A DNA stretch of 13,791 nt. Source: an uncultured Lachnospiraceae bacterium (GTDB taxonomy: Bacteria > Bacillota > Clostridia > Lachnospirales > Lachnospiraceae). The position numbers were made by a program, and so were the translations under genes. The notes beneath the pieces are model-generated. The model was not told the origin of the DNA, made no database searches, and was given only the letters and a program-made list of their open reading frames with translations. The stretch covers positions 1 to 13,791 of the forward strand of contig CADCPP010000079.1 in the NCBI GenBank assembly GCA_902803355.1. Reading direction: 5' to 3'. Of this stretch, positions 1-6,699 are shown in pieces (the stretch's first letter is position 1; every line of letters starts with the position of its first letter).

Positions 1-1
1 A

Positions 2-208
2 TTTACGGTCGCTTTTATCGCTGTGGGAATTGAGCAAAAGGCCGGATACTATGAATGCCAGAATTGCCACCACAGATATGTTCCTACCTACTGGCAGACA
101 AACCTTGCCATGCATTATGGCAGGACAAGATATATGAAGTGCCCGGAGTGTGGAAAAAGAAGCTGGCAGAAGAAAGTCCTCAGCAAGGAAGATGAGGAGG
201 TGCAGTGA
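2..208 (+). CDS. C-terminal part of a small zinc-ribbon protein (5' end outside window)
   Basis: The frame is open to the left edge, so this is most likely the 3' end of a longer gene. A GTG at 23 could serve as a start, but no ribosome binding site precedes it, and the residues before it (FTVAFIAV) look like the end of a membrane segment or signal anchor. The visible part carries two CxxC pairs, CQNC and CPEC, about 27 residues apart, which is the pattern of a zinc ribbon. Between them lies a YVPTYW...MHYGRTRYMKC stretch, and a basic tail follows (GKRSWQKKVL). I take it to be a membrane-anchored zinc-ribbon protein of unknown function. The next gene's ribosome binding site lies in its last codons and the gap is 1 nt, so the two are probably co-transcribed. 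Confidence 0.7.
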   Translation, partial: FTVAFIAVGIEQKAGYYECQNCHHRYVPTYWQTNLAMHYGRTRYMKCPECGKRSWQKKVLSKEDEEVQ

Positions 209-209
209 C

Positions 210-1064
210 ATGACGGACTATCCTCACGTTGGGACTGCCTCTTTCATCTGGCTGATCACCGGTGCCGTGCTCTGGATCGCTCTTCCGCTGCTTTTGGCTA
301 TCCTGTGGAAGATCCGGAAAAAGGAGCCGTTTATTTCGATCCTGACCGGCGCTGCGGCGTTCCTGCTTTTTGCGGTGATCCTGGAAAAACCGATTCAGAA
401 TGTGCTGGCCTTTCCTTCCGCCATGGGCCTTCCGGAGCACGCCGTGAGCCGCTTTCTCAACGCACATCCGGTTCTGCTGGCGCTTGTGGCAGGGCTTTTC
501 CCCGGAGTGTTTGAAGAAACCGGGCGGCTGATCGCCTTCAAAACGGTCCTGAAAAAGCGCAGGAACAGAGAGACTGCCATTTCCTACGGCATCGGACACG
601 GCGGTTTTGAAGTGATCCTGATACTCGGACTGACCTCTCTCCAGTACATTGCGTATGCCGTAATGCTGGGCACCGGCAGCTTTGGTGCCGTGGTCGACCA
701 GGTCGCGTCGCAGGCGCCGGAACAGCTTGCCAGCGTCAAGACGGTTGTGAAGCTGATTGCGGGATTCTCTTTTGCCGATTTGGGGATCGCCTTCGTTGAA
801 CGGATCTTTGCGGTCCTGTTTCATATCGGCGCCTCCATCCTGGTGTTTTACGCCTGCCGGGACAAAAAGCGCTTCTGGCTGTATCCTTTGGCCGTCGTAC
901 TCCATACCGGAATGGATTTTATCGCGGGCTTAAGTATCTTTAACGTCATAAGCCTCTCTCCGTGGGCGCTGGAGGGCATCGTCGCGCTGTTCGGATCGCT
1001 CGCCTTCTTCGGTGCATACTTCCTGCTCTATAAGAAAGCCGGAAAGGGCCTTAAAGCAACTTAA
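210..1064 (+). CDS. YhfC-family intramembrane metalloprotease homologue
   Basis: This 284-aa protein has about seven or eight hydrophobic segments. I chose ATG at 210 because AGGAGGTG (195-202) sits 7-8 nt upstream; an in-frame ATG at 150 lies inside the previous gene and has no such site. The diagnostic residues of the YhfC/CPBP-like membrane protease group are visible: EETGR at 102-106 (EExxR), GHGGFE at 129-134, and lone His residues in later membrane segments (H205, H232). In related CPBP proteases the Glu and His residues bind a catalytic metal inside the membrane. The substrate is unknown; relatives are linked to peptide maturation, immunity or signalling, but many have no assigned role. 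It follows the zinc-ribbon gene by 1 nt and is separated from the ABC cassette by about 100 nt containing a promoter-like sequence. The family call is fairly secure; proteolytic activity is inferred. Confidence 0.85.
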   Translation: MTDYPHVGTASFIWLITGAVLWIALPLLLAILWKIRKKEPFISILTGAAAFLLFAVILEKPIQNVLAFPSAMGLPEHAVSRFLNAHPVLLALVAGLFPGVFEETGRLIAFKTVLKKRRNRETAISYGIGHGGFEVILILGLTSLQYIAYAVMLGTGSFGAVVDQVASQAPEQLASVKTVVKLIAGFSFADLGIAFVERIFAVLFHIGASILVFYACRDKKRFWLYPLAVVLHTGMDFIAGLSIFNVISLSPWALEGIVALFGSLAFFGAYFLLYKKAGKGLKAT

Positions 1065-1102
1065 CTTAACAAAAATCGCCTGATTCTGTTATCTGCAGTT
1101 GG

Positions 1103-1131
1103 TAGACAGCCAGGCAACTTTGCTTTACGAT
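1103..1131 (+). promoter_or_regulatory. Putative sigma-A-type promoter of the ABC/regulator cassette
   Basis: TAGACA (1103-1108, five of six consensus) is followed after 17 nt by TACGAT (1126-1131, four of six). The spacing to the ribosome binding site at 1152 gives a leader of roughly 15-20 nt. A short inverted repeat, AGTTG (1097-1101) and CAACT (1115-1119), spans the -35 box and could be an operator for the XRE-AbrB regulator of the same cassette; that link is only inference. A competing -35 (TTAACA at 1066) has no good -10 partner. Confidence 0.45.
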
Positions 1132-1163
1132 GATCATGAAAATCCTATTTTGGAGGCTTTTTG

Positions 1164-1883
1164 ATGATTGCAGAAGTAAACGGCCTGGTAAAGAAGTATC
1201 CCTCCTTTACGCTGTCCGATGTCTCTTTCTCGCTTGACCGCGGGAGGATCACCGGATTTATCGGCAGAAACGGCGCAGGGAAAACAACCACGATCAAGTC
1301 CATGCTGAATCTGGTCCGCCCGGACAGCGGCAAGGTCAGCTTTTTCGGCCTTCCCCTCTCCGGCCATGAAGCAGAGATCAAACAGCGGATCGGTTACTCG
1401 TCAGGGACGATCAGCTGGTATCCGCGAAAAAAGATCCGGGACATCGTCCGCAGCGTGAAAAGCTTTTATGAGGCCTGGGACGATACGGCTTACCGCCGGT
1501 ACCGGGACCTCTTTGCGATCGATGAAGCGAAAACACCGCTGCAGCTATCCGAGGGCATGAAGGTGAAGCTGAACCTCCTGCTCGCGCTTTCTCACAAGGC
1601 CGAGGTGCTGATCCTGGATGAGCCGACAAGCGGCCTTGACCCCTTCTCCAGAAATGAGCTGCTCGAGATCTTTGCGGACCTGAAGAATGAGGGCGTGGCG
1701 GTGTTTTTCTCGACGCACATCATCTCCGACATCGAAAAATGCGCGGATGATATCCTCTATATTTCACGGGGAAGGATCGCCGCGGCGGCGACGAAGGAAG
1801 ATTTTGTCCGGCAGTATTCCGAAGAGGGCGAAACGCTCGAAGACACCATGCTCCGGATGGAAGGAGGTGCCGCACATGCGTAA
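1164..1883 (+). CDS. ABC-2 type transporter, ATP-binding subunit (YtrB/BcrA-like)
   Basis: A 239-aa nucleotide-binding subunit for an ABC-2 exporter. Visible motifs are Walker A GRNGAGKT (34-41), signature LSEGM (128-132), Walker B VLILDE (148-153) followed by PTSGLDP, and the switch His in FFSTH (H185). The signature is LSEGM rather than LSGGQ, and the usual Q-loop glutamine is not evident after IGY (76-78); both occur in this YtrB-like subgroup, so I do not read them as inactivation. I prefer ATG 1164 over TTG 1161 because GGAGG at 1152-1156 is 7 nt from the ATG. The C-terminus overlaps the permease gene by 8 nt, and the permease's AAGGAGGTG lies inside this gene, so the two are translationally linked. 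Substrate unknown; relatives act in peptide antibiotic or envelope-stress export. Confidence 0.92.
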   Translation: MIAEVNGLVKKYPSFTLSDVSFSLDRGRITGFIGRNGAGKTTTIKSMLNLVRPDSGKVSFFGLPLSGHEAEIKQRIGYSSGTISWYPRKKIRDIVRSVKSFYEAWDDTAYRRYRDLFAIDEAKTPLQLSEGMKVKLNLLLALSHKAEVLILDEPTSGLDPFSRNELLEIFADLKNEGVAVFFSTHIISDIEKCADDILYISRGRIAAAATKEDFVRQYSEEGETLEDTMLRMEGGAAHA

Positions 1884-2529
1884 GCTTCTCCGAAAGGAAA
1901 TGCGCCTTGCCGCTTCGCCCCTCTCCTATCTGTTCACCGCATTCGGCCTGATGTTCCTTGTACCCGGTTACCCGATCCTCTGCGGGGCCTTCTTCGTAAC
2001 ACTGGGCCTGTTTCAGAGCTTTCAGGCAGCCAGGGAGGCCAACGATATCGTCTTTTCCGCGCTGCTGCCGGTCGCCAAGAAGGACGTCGTGAAGGGAAAA
2101 TATCTGTTCGTCTGCCTGATCGAGGCCTGCGGGCTCATCCTGATGACCGCATCCGTCCTTCTGCGGATGACCGTCTTTTCCGGCTCCGCCGTCTACCGCA
2201 GCAATGCTCTGATGAATGCCAACTTCTTTGCCCTGGCCGCGGCGTGCGTAATCTTCGGCCTGTTTAACCTGATCTTTGTGGGCGGATTTTTCAAAACAGC
2301 TTATAAATTTGCCCGCCCGTTCGTGATTTATATCATCGTCTGCTTTCTGGTCATACTCGCAGCCGAAGCCCTGCATCACGTGCCGGGGCTGGAAATGCTG
2401 AATGCGTTCGGAACAGACCGTCTGGGGCTCCAGCTTGGCCTGCTTGCAGCAGGAATCATTCTCTTCCTGCTGTTTACGCTTTTATCCTGCAGAAAAGCCT
2501 GCAAAAGATTTGAACGAATAGACTTATAA
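1876..2529 (+). CDS. ABC-2 type transporter permease (ABC2_membrane_5-like)
   Basis: A 217-aa membrane protein with about six hydrophobic helices (roughly residues 16-30, 32-48, 78-97, 114-137, 148-163 and 187-203). Between the second and third lies a cytosolic stretch, AREANDIVFSALLPVAKKD then VVKGKY, which matches the LPV(s)RxxIVxxKY signature of small ABC-2 permeases found next to YtrB-like ATPases. The start at 1876 is set by AAGGAGGTG at 1861-1869; upstream codons in the same frame lie within the ATPase gene. With the ATPase it should form a homodimeric half-transporter. The C-terminus is basic (CRKACKRFERIDL). The regulator follows after 13 nt. Substrate unknown. Confidence 0.88.
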   Translation: MRKLLRKEMRLAASPLSYLFTAFGLMFLVPGYPILCGAFFVTLGLFQSFQAAREANDIVFSALLPVAKKDVVKGKYLFVCLIEACGLILMTASVLLRMTVFSGSAVYRSNALMNANFFALAAACVIFGLFNLIFVGGFFKTAYKFARPFVIYIIVCFLVILAAEALHHVPGLEMLNAFGTDRLGLQLGLLAAGIILFLLFTLLSCRKACKRFERIDL

Positions 2530-2542
2530 GGAGAAACAAGAG

Positions 2543-2974
2543 ATGCTGAAGGATAATCTGGTCATGCTGAGAAACCTCCACGGGTTTTCCCAGGAAGGGG
2601 TTGCCGAAAAAATAGGGATCTCGCGGCAGGCTTATGCCAAATGGGAAAGCGGCGCCACCGTCCCGGACGTTGAAAAATGTGCGCTTCTGGCCGAGCTGTA
2701 CGGAACGACCGTAGACAGTCTGATCAGGACGGAGCCGGCAGAGGGCGCAGAGATGCTTCCGCCCGCTCCCAAAGGAAAAAACATCTGGGGCTCCGTTGCG
2801 GTAGGCGACAGAGGCCAGATCGTGATCCCGAAAGGTGCACGGGATCTGTTCGGTTTAAGCGGCGGAAAGCGCCTGATCGTCCTCAGCGACGAAAACGGCA
2901 TCGCGCTGATTCCGGATGAAGCCTTCATGGACCGCATGAGAACCGCTATGGAACGGGGGATGGAGAAGGCGTAA
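2543..2974 (+). CDS. XRE-type HTH / AbrB-SpoVT fusion transcriptional regulator
   Basis: A 143-aa protein with two DNA-binding modules. Residues 4-61 are a Cro/C1-type helix-turn-helix with a clear recognition helix (ISRQAYAKWESG, 26-37) and the typical P-x-V-E-K-x-x-x-L-A continuation. A Pro-rich linker (66-80) leads to residues 83-125, an AbrB/MazE/SpoVT swapped-hairpin domain (VAVGDRGQIVIPKGARDLFGL, split by G91). ATG 2543 follows AAGGAGA by 8 nt. It is the third gene of the ABC cassette, 13 nt after the permease, so it most likely controls this transporter, perhaps through the inverted repeat at 1097-1119. Similar XRE-AbrB fusions beside ABC-2 exporters occur in Clostridia. Whether it represses or activates, and what it senses, cannot be seen; there is no obvious ligand domain. 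Confidence 0.88.
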   Translation: MLKDNLVMLRNLHGFSQEGVAEKIGISRQAYAKWESGATVPDVEKCALLAELYGTTVDSLIRTEPAEGAEMLPPAPKGKNIWGSVAVGDRGQIVIPKGARDLFGLSGGKRLIVLSDENGIALIPDEAFMDRMRTAMERGMEKA

Positions 2975-2989
2975 ATACGAGCATATAAT
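2961..2989 (+). promoter_or_regulatory. Possible promoter of the isomerase-like gene
   Basis: A perfect TATAAT (2984-2989) lies between the regulator's stop codon and the next gene. Seventeen nt upstream is TGGAGA (2961-2966), four of six to TTGACA, inside the end of the regulator gene. A start near 2996 would give a leader of about 23 nt with AAGGAGG at 3005-3011. The gene may therefore be transcribed separately from the ABC cassette, though read-through is also possible. Confidence 0.4.
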
Positions 2990-3018
2990 AGCCGCAGAGC
3001 CTATAAGGAGGACGAAAC

Positions 3019-4209
3019 ATGATCGACTTTTATCAGATCCGCAGCCCGCTGTCGCAGATGACGGACGAACGCATGAAACGCTTTATCCGGCTGCTTGAGC
3101 AAGAACTTGGTGAAGAGCTCCGTCAGGTCAGTCTGACAGACTATCTGCGTGATGAATTTGCCCTTCTGTACGTGGCATCCGGCGGCAGTGAAGGCTATTT
3201 TCTGGAAGTATTTGAGCAGCTGAAGGGCAGAAATTGTTATATTCTGACCAGCGGAGAATCAAATTCACTTGCTGCATCAATGGAGATCCTCAGTTACCTG
3301 AAGAAGCGGGGCGGTGCAGGACAGATCCTGCATGGAGACGTCGTTTCTGTTGCCGCAAGGATCCGCGCACTGCGCAGTGCTCACCGTGCAGTTCATGCTC
3401 TCCATGGCAAAAAGCTTGGCTGCATCGGCGCCCCTTCTTCATGGCTGATCGCCAGCGATTACGATGCGGATGCTGTTCAGCGCAGGCTGGGACTTGGTTT
3501 CGTGCAGATCCCCATGGAGGAACTGCTTTCTGAGATCGCACAGAACCGCTATGAGGACAACGAATACACCGAGCGTTTCAAATCCATGGCCTTTGACCGC
3601 GCCGAACTGGAGAAAGCACTGTGCATTTACGGTGCCGTAAAGCGCATCAGCGAGCGCTATGGGCTCTGTGGTGTATCGGTCCGCTGCTTTGACCTGCTGG
3701 ACACGGTACATTCGACGGGATGTCTGGCCTTGTCCATTCTGAACAGTCTCGGGGTCTATGCGGGCTGTGAAGGCGATATGCCTTCTCTTCTGTCCATGGC
3801 GGTTCTCGGCAGTGTTTCGGGCGAGGATCTCTTCATGTGCAATCCGAGCCGTTTTGACACCAAAGAAGGCTGCGCGACCTTCGCCCACTGCACGCTTCCT
3901 CTGACCATGCCTGCCCGCTTTTGCCTGAACACACATTTCGAGTCTGGGATCGGCGTCGCCGTCCAGGGCAGTTTCGACAAGGGAGACTGCACGATCTTCA
4001 AATGCGCAGGGGATCTGTCACGTCACTTCGTACAGGAAGGCCAGATCCTGGATACACCGTTCAGCGATGCGCTCTGCCGCACACAGGTCCGCGTGGGCAT
4101 TGACGACTTTTCATACTACCTGACAGATCCCATTGGCAACCATCATATCCTCTGCAAAGGCAGACACGCACAGGAGATCGAGGCTTTTTTCAGTCTTCTT
4201 AATCCCTGA
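3019..4209 (+). CDS. L-fucose/L-arabinose isomerase-fold protein
   Basis: A 396-aa soluble protein starting at ATG 3019 with AAGGAGG 7 nt upstream. It has the layout of the short, fucose-isomerase-like proteins: an N-terminal Rossmann-like part (to about 130), a GCIGAPSSWLIASDYD stretch (134-149), and a C-terminal catalytic-type part. There CFDLLD (223-228), GCEGDMPSLLSM (249-260), CNPSRFD (274-280) and AHCTLP (289-294) hold the acidic and His residues expected to bind a divalent metal. THFESGIGVAVQG (305-317) is also characteristic. Such proteins probably isomerise aldoses and ketoses, but the short family is mostly uncharacterised. No sugar kinase, aldolase or sugar transporter is nearby, so the substrate is unknown. 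The last 11 nt overlap the convergent lipoprotein gene. Confidence 0.75.
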   Translation: MIDFYQIRSPLSQMTDERMKRFIRLLEQELGEELRQVSLTDYLRDEFALLYVASGGSEGYFLEVFEQLKGRNCYILTSGESNSLAASMEILSYLKKRGGAGQILHGDVVSVAARIRALRSAHRAVHALHGKKLGCIGAPSSWLIASDYDADAVQRRLGLGFVQIPMEELLSEIAQNRYEDNEYTERFKSMAFDRAELEKALCIYGAVKRISERYGLCGVSVRCFDLLDTVHSTGCLALSILNSLGVYAGCEGDMPSLLSMAVLGSVSGEDLFMCNPSRFDTKEGCATFAHCTLPLTMPARFCLNTHFESGIGVAVQGSFDKGDCTIFKCAGDLSRHFVQEGQILDTPFSDALCRTQVRVGIDDFSYYLTDPIGNHHILCKGRHAQEIEAFFSLLNP

Positions 4210-6667
4210 TCTCACCGAGATCCAGCTCCATCATGCCCTTATCGCCGGGGATCGGAATAGAAAGTGACAGATGGATGGGCGTTCCGTTCGGAAGCTCCAG
4301 TTCCTTATACACGGAATCGATATCCGTAAAGTGAACGATCCCGGATCCTTCCGGCGGGATCAGCAGGGAGAAGATGCCGCCGTACTTTTCGCCTTCAACA
4401 TACCACTGACACTGGGCGAACCAAGGCCAGTATTTTGCAAATAGTTCCGTATCGGTGCGGTTCCGGATGGCAAAGGTATTGCCCCGCTCGTCCCGGATCC
4501 GGTACACGCTGTAGATCAGCTCTCCGCCATATTCGAAATCGCCGACCAGATCGCCATAGAGATCGCCCCAGTCATCCTCGGTCCACCTACTGCTCCGAAG
4601 AACGCGCGTATAATTGACCTGCTCCGATTTGCTGCCGATCTGAACGCTGAAATGGAGGGAAAGTTCCGTCAGAGGCAGCTCGGCAAGACCAGTGGCATAA
4701 TTGCTGATCTCTGTCCTGAACTGAGCGTCGGAGTCCACTATCGAATAATATACCGTTGCAGATTCTCCGGATTTCAGCCATCCGGTTCCTTTTTGCGTAC
4801 CTCTCATCTTCTCCAGATAAAGCCCGTCGTAGAAGATTTTGTCGCTGAAAATGACGTCCACTTTCTTGTTATCGGGGTTGTTGTTTTTCACTTCGAAGTA
4901 GTGCTCATAATCGTAAGAACGCAGGGTAACGGTCACACCGTCCTGTTCGAAGACGAGCTGGTCCCGGTACACGCCGAGCAGCTTATCCACAACGATGACA
5001 CCGTATTCACCCATCGCGCGGACTTCATCATCCGTGGTCAGCGCCGCAGCTTCGCTGCTGCCGGAAGCCCCCACCGGCTTTGCCTGGGAAAGGTCGATAT
5101 TGTTTCCACGGCTCAGCGTATCCGCCATCGTATGCGTGCGCGACGTTCTCCTGACTGAAGCGACTTCTTGCTTTCCGTCCAGACTTCGGATGAAGGCGCG
5201 TTCGTCCCCATACAGGCTGATGCCCAGATGCTGTTCCATTTCCAGCAGATATCCGCTGCCGAAGCCGCCAAAGCGCAGTTCATCAAGCCCGGGCAGTTCG
5301 GAAAGATCTTCGTCAAATGTATGGAATTTTCCTTCCCGGTCCACAACACCATAGAGCGTCTTGTCCTGGGTATACAGGCTCCCCGTGATATATCCGCCGG
5401 CCCCATCGCTGCCAGGATGAAAATCACCTTCAAACGTTTTATGGATATAGAGGAAGCTGTTGTCCGGTGCCATCATGGAAAGCAATAATTTGCCGTTCAC
5501 AGAATATTCCTGAAACAAGATATAGCCATCGTCAAACACGCTCATATCGACAGAGCCTTCGGAAGCGCCGATCTCACCCGGTATTTCGATCTTTTGTCCG
5601 GACTGGTCATAAAGCCCGGTTTCTCTTTCAAAAAAGTTGTATCTGCTCCAGACTCTGCCATACTGCGACAGATGTTCATTGCTGTGGTTCCAAATATAGC
5701 CGATATTGTTCGTCACCACCAGATTGATGCGGTCCTCCTGCAGCTGATCGGTCGTGACAAGATAGCCGTTGGCCAGGGTGATCCCGTTGTAAAAACGGCA
5801 GCTCTGATCCTTGGCTTCCCAGCGGTCTGTCTGTTGTACGGTATTGTTGTTCAGGTTGTAATAGGCAAAGTACGCGCTGCCGAAAAACCCTTCACCGAAG
5901 TCGACGGCAGATGGCGTATCATAATCCGAACCGTTTTCACTGACAAGCCGCGGCACGTCTGCCGGCTTTCCGTCATTGCCCAGGGGGATCACATACACCT
6001 TTGTTTCCAGCCCGCTCCTGTCCAGGCACATCAGAAGGAAACGGTCATCGGACCTTCCGACGATGCGGCAGATAAGGTCATCCGTCCCGATAAAGCAGGC
6101 AAGTTCCCTGCCATCCTTATCGATGATCACGGACACATCATAGCGGTAATCGGCCCGGCCGGTGATATACGCCGTTCCGTTCCGCAGCGGATCGAAATGA
6201 TCAAAGTTCACCGCAGCATCAACACCGTCGATCCTGACGGTCTTCGGGACCTCGTAAAGGATCTCTCCCTCGGTATTGATCAGCAGCCTGTTCCACATCT
6301 TATCTCTCACCCAGGCCCGGTCTTCGCTGAAGCCGTAATCGATCTCAAAATAGGCACTGCCGCTGAAGTCGGGCAGGTAAAGCGGGCTTTCCTCATCGGC
6401 TGTTTCTGTCTCGGAAGGAACGGTCTCCGGCTGCGTCGCAGCGGGAACTGTTTGCGCCGAAACAGGGAGCGTCTCCGCAGGAGCGGCAGTTCCTGACGCT
6501 GCAGGCTCTGCCGAAGGCTTCGCCGCCTTTGTTTCGCGGGTCTTCTGTGTCTCCGGGGCTGAAGCCGGCTCCTCTTTTCCGCATCCAGAAAGAAGCACTG
6601 CAGCCATCACGAGGCACAGCAAACTGGTAAGAACTCTTTTTTTATGATCTGCTTTGATATGTTTCAT
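4199..6667 (-). CDS. Large WG-repeat-like lipoprotein
   Basis: An 822-aa exported lipoprotein. A lysine-rich N-terminus and hydrophobic core end in a lipobox (LLSGC, acylated Cys 29), followed by a P/T/E/A-rich linker to about residue 92 that would bridge the cell wall. Next come repeats of the type G-x-A-x-V......(L)I(D/N)xxGxx: for example EDRAWVRDKMWNRLLINTEG, NGTAYITG...VIIDKDGRE and TLYGVVDREGKFH, resembling degenerate WG beta-propeller repeats. The last 300 residues look like beta-rich domains without a clear family. AGGAG (6679-6675) is 7 nt from ATG 6667 and only 4 nt from ATG 6670, so I chose 6667; both are possible. It starts about 30 nt after the ECF sigma-fusion gene and is probably co-transcribed with it, as a sensor, wall-binding protein or regulated output. 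No catalytic motif seen. Confidence 0.8.
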   Translation of the reverse strand: MKHIKADHKKRVLTSLLCLVMAAVLLSGCGKEEPASAPETQKTRETKAAKPSAEPAASGTAAPAETLPVSAQTVPAATQPETVPSETETADEESPLYLPDFSGSAYFEIDYGFSEDRAWVRDKMWNRLLINTEGEILYEVPKTVRIDGVDAAVNFDHFDPLRNGTAYITGRADYRYDVSVIIDKDGRELACFIGTDDLICRIVGRSDDRFLLMCLDRSGLETKVYVIPLGNDGKPADVPRLVSENGSDYDTPSAVDFGEGFFGSAYFAYYNLNNNTVQQTDRWEAKDQSCRFYNGITLANGYLVTTDQLQEDRINLVVTNNIGYIWNHSNEHLSQYGRVWSRYNFFERETGLYDQSGQKIEIPGEIGASEGSVDMSVFDDGYILFQEYSVNGKLLLSMMAPDNSFLYIHKTFEGDFHPGSDGAGGYITGSLYTQDKTLYGVVDREGKFHTFDEDLSELPGLDELRFGGFGSGYLLEMEQHLGISLYGDERAFIRSLDGKQEVASVRRTSRTHTMADTLSRGNNIDLSQAKPVGASGSSEAAALTTDDEVRAMGEYGVIVVDKLLGVYRDQLVFEQDGVTVTLRSYDYEHYFEVKNNNPDNKKVDVIFSDKIFYDGLYLEKMRGTQKGTGWLKSGESATVYYSIVDSDAQFRTEISNYATGLAELPLTELSLHFSVQIGSKSEQVNYTRVLRSSRWTEDDWGDLYGDLVGDFEYGGELIYSVYRIRDERGNTFAIRNRTDTELFAKYWPWFAQCQWYVEGEKYGGIFSLLIPPEGSGIVHFTDIDSVYKELELPNGTPIHLSLSIPIPGDKGMMELDLGEIRD

Positions 6668-6699
6668 CATTTGTCTCCTGCCTGTCTATTCTAAGTCAT

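Noticed and set aside
1066..1094. Promoter with -35 TTAACA and -10 TTATCT upstream of the ABC cassette
   Set aside because: The -35 is good, but the -10 matches the consensus at only two of six positions; the pair at 1103-1131 is better.
1164..1883. Inactive ABC ATPase because of the LSEGM signature and missing Q-loop Gln
   Set aside because: Walker A, Walker B with its catalytic Glu and the switch His are intact, and such deviations are common in this YtrB-like group.
5594..6496. 300-aa open frame on the + strand opposite the lipoprotein gene
   Set aside because: It lies fully inside the lipoprotein gene with its lipobox and ribosome binding site; the antisense translation has no recognisable family.
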